A stretch of DNA of 8,254 nt from Candidatus Avipropionibacterium avicola (GTDB taxonomy: Bacteria; Actinomycetota; Actinomycetes; Propionibacteriales; Propionibacteriaceae). This document shows positions 1 through 8,254 of this stretch, one piece after another. The position numbers and the translations under genes are program-made. The stretch is taken from contig DVLP01000298.1 of the NCBI GenBank assembly GCA_018715445.1, positions 1 to 8,254 of the forward strand. Reading direction: 5' to 3'. The notes beneath the pieces are model-generated. The model did no database searches, was not told the DNA's origin, and saw nothing but the letters and a program-made list of their open reading frames with translations. How positions within the stretch are numbered: the first letter of the stretch is position 1; each line of letters opens with the position of its first letter.

Positions 1-433
1 TCAGTAGCAGGCCGAAGATGGTGTAGAACCAGATCTCCTTCTCCTTGAACTGCAGCCGGGCGAAGGCATAGCCGCTGGCCAAGGAGGTGACGGCGATCCC
101 GATCACGGACACACCGACGATGAAGAAGGTCCTCGGATAGGCGAAACCACTGGCCTGCCAGGCGAAGACGAAGTTCTCCCACTTCGGTGCACTCGGAGGC
201 GTGAACGGCGCGGCCTGCAGCTCTGGTCCACTGCGCAGGGCGTTGATGATCATGAAGTAGACCGGGACGTAGGTGAGGACGGCGATCACGATGAGCGTGA
301 CGTTGGCGGGGATCGACCAACGCCGCCAGCGCGACGAGCCGGCGGTGCCGACCGCCCTTGCCCTGGGGCCAGGGATGGCCTCGCCGGGTGATCCGGCGGG
401 GGCAGCAACGGGGTTGGCTGTGCGGAGCGTCAT
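1..433 (-). CDS. Carbohydrate ABC transporter permease, MalG-type (3' end beyond window)
   Basis: This is the N-terminal 144 residues of an inner-membrane permease of a sugar ABC importer, the MalG/UgpE-like partner of the permease encoded just upstream. Reading the minus strand from ATG 433-431 gives a Pro/Ala/Gly-rich cytoplasmic leader of about 40 residues, then a first membrane helix around residues 45-65 (IPANVTLIVIAVLTYVPVYF). A periplasmic stretch follows with the family-like 'WENFVFAW' segment, then the start of the transport core (FIVGVSVIGIAVTSLASGYAFARL, split here as helix plus the common 'SGYAFARL' motif). The EAA loop that docks the ATPase lies beyond base 1. Its ATG overlaps the TGA of the upstream permease as ATGA, typical of translationally coupled MalF/MalG pairs. 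The sugar substrate cannot be told. The gene itself looks intact as far as visible, but its partner is truncated. Confidence 0.87.
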   Translation of the reverse strand, partial: MTLRTANPVAAPAGSPGEAIPGPRARAVGTAGSSRWRRWSIPANVTLIVIAVLTYVPVYFMIINALRSGPELQAAPFTPPSAPKWENFVFAWQASGFAYPRTFFIVGVSVIGIAVTSLASGYAFARLQFKEKEIWFYTIFGLLL

Positions 434-972
434 GACGGATTGGTCCTCAGTACACGCATGTTGATGATGGACAGGGCGAGCACCACGACGAACAGGATGG
501 TGCCCACGGCCATGCCGAACCCGTAGTTGCCGTAGGTGATGGCACGTTGGTACATGTACAGCACCGGCGTCAGGGTCGCGTTGCCCGGACCACCTCCGGT
601 GAGCAGCAGGGGCACCATCAGGTTCTGTGTGACACCGATGATGCTGAGCACCAGCAGGAGCTTCCACTGTCCGAAGGTCAGCGGGATCTCGATCCGGAAC
701 AGTTGGGACAACCTCCCCGCACCGTCCACCGCTGAGGCTTCCAGGACCTCGCGGGGGATGGCCTTCAACCCGGAGTAGAAGATCAACACGTTGAAGGCGG
801 AGACCCAGGGGAAGCCGAGGAAGATCAAGGCCCACAGGGCAAACTTCGGATCACCGATCCAGCTGCGGGCCCAGGACTCCAACCCCAGGGAGGCCAGCAC
901 GGTGTTGATGGGCCCACTCGGTCCGTACAGGAACTGCCAGATCAGGACCGACACGACCGGAGGCACGATCAT
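430..972 (-). pseudogene. Carbohydrate ABC transporter permease, MalF-type, 5'-truncated
   Basis: This is a 180-residue C-terminal remnant of a MalF/UgpA-type sugar permease. It opens directly in a transmembrane segment (MIVPPVVSVLIWQFLYGP), which in full-length relatives of about 290-310 residues sits roughly 110-120 residues in. The first helices are therefore missing. The rest is well preserved: the Trp/Phe-rich helices, the ATPase-docking EAA loop (EASAVDGAGRLSQLFRIEIPL, of which the key residues are E, A, D-G-A and I-x-x-P), and a normal C-terminus with TGA overlapping the next permease start. Upstream in the same frame there is no permease-like sequence, only LacI coding DNA in another frame, and the frame closes with a stop at 1042-1044. 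ATG 972-970 overlaps the LacI fragment's TGA, so some translation by coupling is possible, but a functional importer is unlikely. An intact gene with a short form is the less likely alternative. Confidence 0.8.
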
Positions 973-1118
973 CGGCGCCGCATCTGCGGGCTCACGCCGT
1001 AGGCGTTGCGCAGCACCTTGGACACGGCGGCACGGGACACCTCAGCATGGGTTGCCACATCGGCAATCGTCGGTCGCCGTTGCCGTTCGGTCGGCTGTGC
1101 TTCGTTGTCGTTGCGCAT
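969..1118 (-). pseudogene. LacI-family transcriptional regulator, N-terminal fragment only
   Basis: These are the first 49 residues of a LacI-type repressor. After a charged leader (MRNDNEAQPTERQRR) comes the diagnostic DNA-binding domain: PTIADVATHAEVSRAAVSKVL followed by RNAYGVSPQMR. This matches the family pattern of helix 1, recognition helix (VSRAAVSKVL) and the start of the hinge region ('VSP' + x + R). A complete repressor would continue for roughly 290 residues with a sugar-binding core, but this one ends after RRR at TGA 971-969, where MalF-type permease coding begins in a different frame. LacI regulators commonly precede sugar ABC operons on the same strand, so regulator and permeases probably belonged to one locus. 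It starts 5 bp after the stop of the YchJ-like gene, with a GGTGAG-like ribosome site. The peptide lacks the dimerising core and is unlikely to repress anything. Confidence 0.85.
972..990. other. Recombination/deletion junction between lacI and permease coding sequence
   Basis: Reading the minus strand, recognisable LacI sequence ends at VSPQMR (about 985). Recognisable MalF-type sequence begins at PMIVPP (about 975-973). The two are in different frames and there is no spacer DNA between them. No inverted repeats, target duplication or transposase remnants are visible at the joint. The pattern is that of a simple deletion, or an assembly misjoin, rather than an insertion. Confidence 0.65.
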
Positions 1119-1123
1119 CGAAC

Positions 1124-1438
1124 TCACCGCACCTCGCCGTCGAGGTAGTACCAGCGGCCGTCGACGCGGACGAAACGGGAGCGCTCGTGCAGGATGGCGT
1201 GCTGGCCGTGATGCACATACCCGGCGCGGAACTCGACGATCCCGTGGTCGTCGTCAGGGCCGCCGGCCACGGTCTCGACGATCTGGAGCTTGCGCCAGAC
1301 CGGGTTGTCGGCCAGATCGATCGAGTCCGGTCGAGTGCTCGGATGCCAGCTGTGCAACAGCCATTCGGCGTCACCGGCGGCGAAGGCGTCGAATCGGGAA
1401 CGCATCAGGGCCTCGGCAGTCCTCGGCCAGTCAGTCAT
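1124..1438 (-). CDS. YchJ/UPF0225-family protein lacking the SEC-C motif
   Basis: This is a 104-residue protein matching the NTF2-like core of the YchJ (UPF0225) family. The hallmarks are in order: TAEALMRSRFDAFAAGDAEWLL (residues 7-28; the ALMRSR-x-x-AF motif), 'SWHPSTRP' near 30-37, 'GGPDDDHGIVEFRA' near 60-73 and 'LHERSRFVRVDGRWYYLDG' near 83-101. Typical members are about 125 residues or longer and begin with a Cys-rich SEC-C motif (CPCGSG...CC). Here the protein begins at MTDWPRTAEALM with no cysteines. The DNA upstream is already the exporter gene, so the SEC-C part is absent rather than missed. ATG 1438 lies 10 bp after the exporter stop with GAGG four bases ahead. Function is unknown for the family. 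The position suggests co-transcription with the exporter. Confidence 0.8.
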   Translation of the reverse strand: MTDWPRTAEALMRSRFDAFAAGDAEWLLHSWHPSTRPDSIDLADNPVWRKLQIVETVAGGPDDDHGIVEFRAGYVHHGQHAILHERSRFVRVDGRWYYLDGEVR

Positions 1439-1448
1439 GGGCCTCAGG

Positions 1449-2402
1449 CTATCGGCTGGGGACCAGGACCGGCACCAGCCGTACCATCGCGACCATCACG
1501 ACCAGCTCCACCAAGGTCTGGGTGATGACGACCAGCGGGGCCAGGGAGAAGACCGCCGGCAGGGCCAGCACCAGGGGCAGCACCACCAACGAGTTGCGGG
1601 TCACCCCGCTGAACACCACGGCCCGGGCTGCCGGCGGCTCCAGGTGGGTCAGGCGTGCCACGACCGTGGCGACGCCGACCATCACCGCGGCGAAGGCCAG
1701 GTAGACCCCGGTCACCGGCAGCAGGGCACCCAGTTGGGCCCGGACCGCCGAGATCTGTGAGGCCACCACCACGACCAGGGTGAGGGCCATCAGTGGCACC
1801 ATCGCCGTGCCGGCCAGGTCTGCCCACCGGGTGGCGATCCGGGTCCGAGCGGCAGCGACCTGGGTGAGACCGGCAGCCACCAGCGGGAGCACCACCAGCG
1901 TGACAAAGGCTGTCAGGAATGGCGTCAGGTCGACGGCAGCGACGAACTCGGCGCCGACGAAGATCCGCAGCAGCACCGGCAGCAGCACCATCTGCGCCAC
2001 CATCAGCAGTGGTGCTGCCGCCAGCAGCCGATCGCGGGCCCCGCCGGCCAGACCCGTGAACACGATCACGTAGTCGACACACGGGGTGAGCAACACGAAC
2101 AGCACGCCCACCAAGAGCACCTGGTCGTGGGCGATGAAGCGGCTCAGGGCGAACACGACGAGGGGGACGGCGACGAAGTTCACCGCAAGCACCACCAGCA
2201 GGAAACGCCAGTCCTGCAGGGCTCTGGGGATCTGGGCGAACGGAAGGCCGAGGAAGGTGACGTACAGCAACAGGCCCAGGCACGGGTTGATGACCAGGGC
2301 GGCCGGTGCCGCGAGGCCGGGAAGGCCCAGACCGAGCAGGGTGCCGAGCACGAGCGCCCCCAGGTAGAGCGCGACCTGCCGTCGCTGCAGCCATGTCGTC
2401 AT
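1449..2402 (-). CDS. ACR3/SBF-type arsenic resistance permease (bile acid:sodium symporter superfamily)
   Basis: This is a 317-residue, very hydrophobic protein with about ten membrane helices, the usual count for ACR3/SBF carriers. Family-like landmarks are an early 'NPCLGLLLYVTFLGLP' segment (39-54) and a central 'FVLLTPCVDYVIVFTGLAGG' segment (102-121). The latter carries Cys108, where ACR3 arsenite exporters keep an essential cysteine. A re-entrant-like 'SGVTRNSLVVLPLVLAL' stretch (265-281) corresponds to the ACR3 'ARN' region. The likely role is efflux of arsenite or a related oxyanion across the cytoplasmic membrane; the substrate is inferred. The reading frame stays open up to 2570, but that part overlaps the regulator gene. 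I chose ATG 2402 (MTTWLQRRQ), 4 bp after the regulator stop, because hydrophobic sequence starts there. No strong Shine-Dalgarno is visible, so coupling to the regulator is likely. No arsenate reductase gene is nearby. Confidence 0.82.
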   Translation of the reverse strand: MTTWLQRRQVALYLGALVLGTLLGLGLPGLAAPAALVINPCLGLLLYVTFLGLPFAQIPRALQDWRFLLVVLAVNFVAVPLVVFALSRFIAHDQVLLVGVLFVLLTPCVDYVIVFTGLAGGARDRLLAAAPLLMVAQMVLLPVLLRIFVGAEFVAAVDLTPFLTAFVTLVVLPLVAAGLTQVAAARTRIATRWADLAGTAMVPLMALTLVVVVASQISAVRAQLGALLPVTGVYLAFAAVMVGVATVVARLTHLEPPAARAVVFSGVTRNSLVVLPLVLALPAVFSLAPLVVITQTLVELVVMVAMVRLVPVLVPSR

Positions 2403-2406
2403 CGGA

Positions 2407-3072
2407 TCAGGATGACGGGTCGGTGTCGTCGGCCGACACCTCGACACGGCACCCGTGCTGATCGGCGAACGGGACCAGCCCCACACCTTGGCGCAGGCCG
2501 AGCCGCTGGATGATCCCGTCGAGCAGGCCCCGGTGCATCTCACAGACCACGTCGGGTCGTGCCCGGGCATCGTCCACCAGGGGGCAGGCGCGCAGGCTGA
2601 CCGAGTCCCCGGCCGGCTTCGAGGTGTGGACCGGGTCGAAGCCCAGGGCGTCGAGCACGGTGATCAGGTCGTCGACCTGCTCGCTGTTCTCGGTGATGAG
2701 GTCTTCGTGGGCCCTCGACCACTGCAGCCCCAGCTCATGGGCATCCGGAGGGCCGGGTCGGTCCACCAGGTAGGAGGCGAGGACTCCGACCAGGGTGGCG
2801 GTCTCGTCCGCGGGCGCCAGTGCGCGTCGTCCCTTGGTGGTGAGCGACCAGGCCAGCGGCGGACGACCCCGGGTGCCACGGGGCAGTGGTGCGGACTCCA
2901 GGAAGCCGTCCGCGGTGAGCGCGGCCAGGAGTTGACGGGTGGCATTGGGATGGCGGTGGCTGTCGTCGTGCACGTCGGCGAGGGTGACCTGCTGTCCGCC
3001 ACGGTCGCCGACCCGCTGCAGGACCTCACGGCGTGCACGGCTGAGCCGTGGGGTGGGGCGAGGGCCGGACAT
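2407..3072 (-). CDS. COG2345/SufR-like winged-helix transcriptional regulator with three C-terminal cysteines
   Basis: This 221-residue regulator has an N-terminal winged helix (about 10-85): 'SRARREVLQRV', a recognition region 'HRHPNATRQLLAALTADGFL', and a wing with 'RGTRGRPPLAWSLTTKGR', the GRP-P pattern of COG2345/SufR proteins. The C-terminal half carries Cys163 (LRACPL), Cys177 (VVCEMH), His180 and Cys208 (QHGCRV). This spacing resembles the Fe-S-ligating cysteines of SufR-type sensors, so a redox- or NO-sensitive cluster is plausible but inferred. Two starts exist: ATG 3081 and ATG 3072. I prefer 3072 because a TAACAT -10 box at 3085-3080 lies seven bases before it, implying a leaderless message. 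The gene is divergent from the DUF2249-nitrite reductase pair and leads into the exporter 4 bp downstream, so it probably controls both arms and itself. Confidence 0.78.
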   Translation of the reverse strand: MSGPRPTPRLSRARREVLQRVGDRGGQQVTLADVHDDSHRHPNATRQLLAALTADGFLESAPLPRGTRGRPPLAWSLTTKGRRALAPADETATLVGVLASYLVDRPGPPDAHELGLQWSRAHEDLITENSEQVDDLITVLDALGFDPVHTSKPAGDSVSLRACPLVDDARARPDVVCEMHRGLLDGIIQRLGLRQGVGLVPFADQHGCRVEVSADDTDPSS

Positions 3073-3079
3073 GACCTTC

Positions 3080-3110
3080 ATGTTATTTACAGGTTCGCGG
3101 AAAATAAAGT
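3080..3110. promoter_or_regulatory. Divergent promoter/operator between regulator and DUF2249 genes
   Basis: The 45 bp between the two start codons (3073-3117) are much more AT-rich than the surroundings. On the plus strand TAAAGT (3105-3110) fits the actinobacterial TANNNT -10 and ends seven bases before ATG 3118. On the minus strand TAACAT (3085-3080) also ends seven bases before ATG 3072. Both messages may therefore be leaderless. An inverted repeat, TTATTT (3083-3088) and AAATAA (3102-3107) separated by 13 bases, covers both -10 boxes and the expected -35 zone of each opposite promoter. It is a good candidate operator for the adjacent regulator. The elements are read directly; their function is inferred. 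Confidence 0.55.
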
Positions 3111-3117
3111 GGGGGTC

Positions 3118-3375
3118 ATGACCAACCTGCCACTCACCGAACACTCTGCTGAGGATCCCGAGCTCGATGTGCGCCCGATCCCGCACAAGATCCGCCACGG
3201 CGCCGTTCACGGGGTGGTCGATGCCCTCGCGCCCGGCGCGAGCTTCGTCCTGCTCGCCCCGCACAATCCCTTGCCCCTGCTCTCGGAGATTGCCGCGAAG
3301 CACGGTGACGCGGTCAGCGTGACCTACCTCGACGAGACCCCGAAGGCGTGGCGGCTGCGGATCACGCGGGAATGA
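3118..3375 (+). CDS. DUF2249 domain-containing protein
   Basis: This 85-residue soluble protein consists almost entirely of a DUF2249 domain. It shows the family opening 'LDVRPIPHKIRHGAVHGVVDALAPGASFVL' (key residues L-D-V-R, the R-H pair and the D-x-L-x-x-G turn). The central 'APHNPLPLLSEI' follows, where relatives have a conserved H-[DN]-P-x-P-L, and the closing 'YLDETPKAWRLRI' matches relatives' 'E-x-x-P-x-x-W-x-[VL]-x-I'. DUF2249 proteins often sit beside nitrate, nitrite or NO metabolism genes; their biochemical role is not established. The start ATG 3118 follows the divergent promoter region, with a G-run (3111-3115) just before it that may act as a weak ribosome site. The stop TGA 3373-3375 overlaps the ATG of the nitrite reductase gene, indicating coupled translation and a shared role. 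Confidence 0.85.
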   Translation: MTNLPLTEHSAEDPELDVRPIPHKIRHGAVHGVVDALAPGASFVLLAPHNPLPLLSEIAAKHGDAVSVTYLDETPKAWRLRITRE

Positions 3376-5968
3376 GGCGTCGCCGACAGCCACTGCGCGA
3401 CCTTCCCCTGCTGGTGTGGTTCGTCGCTGCGGTGGTCGTCGCGTTGATCCATCGGTGGGTCCCCGAGGCCACCTGGCTGATGATCCACCTGGTGATGCTC
3501 GGGGCCCTGAGCCATGCCGTCATGGTGTGGAGCGCCCATTTCACCCGGGCCATCCTGAAGTCACGGGAGGACGAGGGCACCCAACGGCTCGAGCAGGCCC
3601 GGCTCGCGCTGCTGGCCGGCGGGGCCGCCCTGGTCCTGGTTGGTGTCCCGACGACAATCTGGCCCCTGACCCTGACCGGAGCGGCGCTGGCCTCGTCGGC
3701 GGTGATCTGGCACGGATTCCAGCTGTGGCGCCAGCTTCGCGCCGCCCTGCCCGGTCGCTTCCGGATCACCATCCGTTACTACCTGGCCGCAGCTGCGGCG
3801 CTGCCGGTCGGTGCCGGATTCGGGGCCGCACTGGCCCGGGGCCTGGACGAGCGCTGGCATGCCCGGCTGCTGGTCGCGCATTCGCTGACGATGCTGTTGG
3901 GCTGGATCGGCCTGACCGTGGTCGGCACCCTGATCACCTTCTGGCCGACCGTGCTGCGCACCAGGATGGACGATCGGGCCGAAGCCCTGGCCAGACAGGC
4001 CTTTCCCGTGCTCGTGGTGACCACCGCGGTGACGGTGGGTGGGGCCGTGACCGGGCTGGTCCCGGTCACCGTGGTCGGCATCGTGGGTCACCTTTGCGGA
4101 CTGGTGTGGAGCGGACGTGCCCTGGTGCGACCGTTGCGGCGGCGCCCACCCCAGCAGTTCGCCGGGATGTCGATCCTGTGCGCCATGCTCTGGTTCGCCG
4201 TCGCGATCGTGGCGACCTCCATCGTGGTGGCCACCCGGTCCGGCACCGAGATGACCGCTGTCTATCCAACCCTGGCAGGGATCTGGGTGGTCGGATTCGC
4301 CCTCCAGCTGGTCACCGGGGCGCTGTCGTACCTGTTGCCCAGCGTGCTCGGCGGGGGTGCTTCGGTGGTCCGGACGTCCTCGCGCTGCTTCGACACGGCA
4401 GCGCCGGCACGCCTGGTGGTGATCAACGGTGGGCTCCTGGTCTTCCTGCTCCCGGTCCAGGGGTGGGTCCGGGTGGCGACCTCCGGTCTCGTGCTGGTGG
4501 CCCTGGCGGCATTCCTGCCGCTGATGCTGGTCGGGCTGCGGTCCGGCGTCCGCGCCAAGCGGGCCGCGATGGCCGGCGAGCAGGCACCACCCGAGCCTGA
4601 GCCGCGAGCGGTCTTCACCCCCAGCGGATGGTTGGCCGGGGCGGTGGCGCTGGCCGTCGTCGTGGCCGTCGGTGCCGGGATCTCGCTGCCGGTCACCAGT
4701 GACGCGACCGCTCAGGTCGAGCCCACCGGTCGTACGGTCGAGGTGGCGGTCGAGGCCCACGGGATGCACTTCATCCCTGACCACGTGGAGGTCGACCGTG
4801 GTGACCGGCTGATCATCACCGTGACCAATGCCGATCCGACCACGGTGCACGATCTGCGGATCGGTGACTCCCAGACGCCACGGATCGCTCCGGGCTCGCA
4901 GGCGGAGTTGGTGATCGAGACGGTCAGTGCATCAGTCGAGGGTTGGTGCACGGTCGTCGGTCACCGCCAGATGGGGATGACCTTCACCGTGACCGTCACC
5001 GATGAGGACGCCACCGGTCACGACGACACCACCGGTCACGAGGGGGGATCCGGCCATGACTCCCATCCGCCTGCGCTGCTGGACACCCCGCTGTCGCAGA
5101 CGATCGACGCGAATGCGCCGAGGTCGACGGGTCGTACCGTCCACAAGGTCGAGCTCCGGGTCGAGGAGGTTACCCTCGAGGTGGCACCCGGCCACTGGCA
5201 ACGACGATGGACCTACAACGGCGCCAGCGTCGGTCCCACCCTGCGTGGCTCGGTCGGTGACGTCTTCGAGATCACCTTGGTCAACGACGGATCGATGGGT
5301 CACTCGGTCGACTTCCACTCCGGAGCGCTGGCCCCCGACGAGCCGATGCGTACGGTGCCGCCCGGGGAGTCCCTGCTCTATCGCTTCACGGCACGACGAG
5401 CCGGGATCTGGATGTATCACTGCGCCACGATGCCGATGACCGCCCACATCGCGGCCGGGATGACCGGTGCGGTCATCATCGACCCGCACGATCTGGCCGA
5501 GGTCGACCGGGAGTACGTCCTGGTCCAGTCCGAGGTCCATCTGGGCGATGACGGCACCGATCGCCAACGCGCGCTCGAGGTCGACGCCGAGGCAGCACTG
5601 CGCGCCGATCCACCCAGCTTCGTGGTCTTCAACGGCATCGCCGACCAGTACCAACAGGTGCCGCTCACGGCCCGGGTCGGTGAGCGGGTACGGATCTGGG
5701 TGCTGGATGCCGGTCCGAACCGGGCCAGCAGCTTCCACATCGTCGGGGCCCAGTTCGACACGGTCTACCTCGAGGGTGGCTACCGACTGCGGGACGGAGT
5801 CGATCCGTACGGCACCACCGACGGCGGGTCCCAGGCGCTGGGGCTGCTGCCGGCCCAGGGTGGCTTCGTCGAGCTGAGCTTTCCCGAGGCCGGGCACTAC
5901 AGCATGGTCAACCATGTGATGGCCGATGCCGAGCGGGGAGCCCGGGGCATCATCGAGGTCACCACCTG

Positions 5969-5969
<1 letters not shown>
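3372..5969 (+). CDS. Membrane-anchored multicopper oxidase / AniA-NirK-type copper nitrite reductase fusion
   Basis: This 865-residue protein has four parts. Residues 1-440 hold about 12-13 membrane helices with several helix histidines (H39, H48, H56, H114, H170, H240), possibly heme- or Cu-binding and NnrS-like in appearance. Residues 455-543 form a cupredoxin with a type 1 copper set: H493, C526, H531 and M534 or M536. Residues 547-565 are a His-rich linker. Residues 585-865 form a two-domain AniA/NirK-type unit: type 1 ligands H644, C684, H692 and M697; type 2 ligands H649, H683 and H789; and the catalytic Asp as D647 in the S-V-D-F-H motif. Likely reaction: nitrite to NO outside the membrane, with electrons entering through the fused parts (inferred). 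The second catalytic His of NirK is not seen in the 753-765 loop. The frame opens earlier, but ATG 3372 overlapping the DUF2249 TGA is the natural start. Another multicopper oxidase activity remains possible. Confidence 0.82.
5010..5063 (+). repeat. Three 18-bp in-frame repeats encoding a His-rich hexapeptide linker
   Basis: Three consecutive 18-bp units encode ATGHDD, TTGHEG and GSGHDS (residues 547-564), followed by another His (H565). The first two units share the 12-mer CACCGGTCACGA at 5012-5023 and 5030-5041. The segment joins the first cupredoxin to the nitrite reductase unit. It probably is a flexible spacer, and its regularly placed His and acidic residues could bind copper. Confidence 0.7.
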
Positions 5970-8184
<2,215 letters not shown>

Positions 8185-8188
<4 letters not shown>

Positions 8189-8254
8189 GCGAGATCTCGA
8201 CCGCCGACATCCCCGTCACCGACAAGGCCAAGATCCTGATCGAGGCCCTGCCCT
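8185..8254 (+). CDS. argB: Acetylglutamate kinase (N-terminal fragment, continues beyond window)
   Basis: Only the first 23 residues are inside the window: MSEISTADIPVTDKAKILIE followed by ALP. The 'KA-x-x-LIEALP' stretch is the usual segment just before the glycine-rich phosphate-binding loop of ArgB, which would follow past the edge. ArgB phosphorylates N-acetylglutamate with ATP and is commonly the arginine-feedback-inhibited step. The gene order argC-argJ-argB and the ATGA overlap with argJ make the call secure despite the short length. Confidence 0.92.

Noticed and set aside
969..990. Insertion-sequence scar at the LacI/permease joint
   Set aside because: No terminal inverted repeats, target-site duplication or transposase fragments are visible; a plain deletion or misjoin explains the joint.
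791..1704. Plus-strand open frames over the permease, LacI and YchJ-like region
   Set aside because: They are antisense to recognisable protein families and consist of Arg/Ser/Ala-rich sequence with no domain.
1444..2394. Minus-strand frame of 316 codons over the exporter gene
   Set aside because: It is a shifted-frame shadow rich in Arg/Pro/Gly; the membrane protein frame is clearly the coding one.
2403..2570. N-terminal extension of the exporter to 2570
   Set aside because: It would overlap the conserved C-terminus of the regulator and adds a non-membrane, low-quality sequence; ATG 2402 is directly before the first hydrophobic segment.
3073..3393. N-terminal extension of the regulator to 3393
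   Set aside because: It runs antisense through the DUF2249 gene and across the promoter region; the winged-helix domain begins right after the 3072/3081 starts.
3561..4850. Minus-strand open frame (429 codons) opposite the membrane domain
   Set aside because: The translation is His/Gln/Gly/Asp-rich and is simply the antisense of hydrophobic codons; no start signal or family resemblance.

Overview
The window is high-GC DNA with long antisense shadow ORFs, GC-ending codons, few strong Shine-Dalgarno sites and promoter-like TANNNT boxes placed directly before start codons. This fits an actinobacterium. The protein sequences suggest something near Propionibacteriales, but that placement is a guess from overall feel, not a measurement.

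Layout: (1) Bases 1-1118, minus strand, hold the remains of a carbohydrate ABC uptake locus. These are a MalG-type permease running off the left edge, the C-terminal 180 residues of a MalF-type permease, and directly behind it the first 49 residues of a LacI-family repressor. The LacI and MalF fragments meet at a sharp out-of-frame junction near 973-985. The rest of LacI, the permease N-terminus and probably a solute-binding-protein gene are missing between them. (2) Bases 1124-3072, minus strand, form a tight cluster: a COG2345/SufR-like helix-turn-helix regulator with three C-terminal cysteines, an ACR3/SBF-type arsenical exporter, and a YchJ-family protein without its SEC-C motif. (3) Bases 3118-5969, plus strand and divergent from the regulator, hold a DUF2249 protein whose stop overlaps the start of an 865-residue membrane protein. 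That protein joins about a dozen transmembrane helices, a blue-copper cupredoxin, a His-rich linker and an AniA/NirK-type copper nitrite reductase. (4) Bases 6006-8254, plus strand, are the start of the arginine biosynthesis operon argC-argJ-argB, with ATGA overlaps at each junction and two ArgR-like operator boxes over the argC start.

How the genes may work together: the regulator and the DUF2249-nitrite reductase pair share a 45-bp intergenic region. It contains an AT-rich inverted repeat and two facing -10 boxes, so the regulator probably controls both directions. A natural hypothesis is an Fe-S-based sensor of NO or redox state governing a membrane-anchored nitrite reductase, with the exporter and YchJ-like protein in the opposite arm. 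After the deletion, the surviving sugar permease pieces lie downstream of that arm with no promoter of their own that I can see. The arginine operon is a standard ArgR-regulated unit and is probably functionally separate.

There are no RNA genes, CRISPR arrays, insertion sequences or tRNAs that I can support, and no gene-free stretch longer than about 45 bp.
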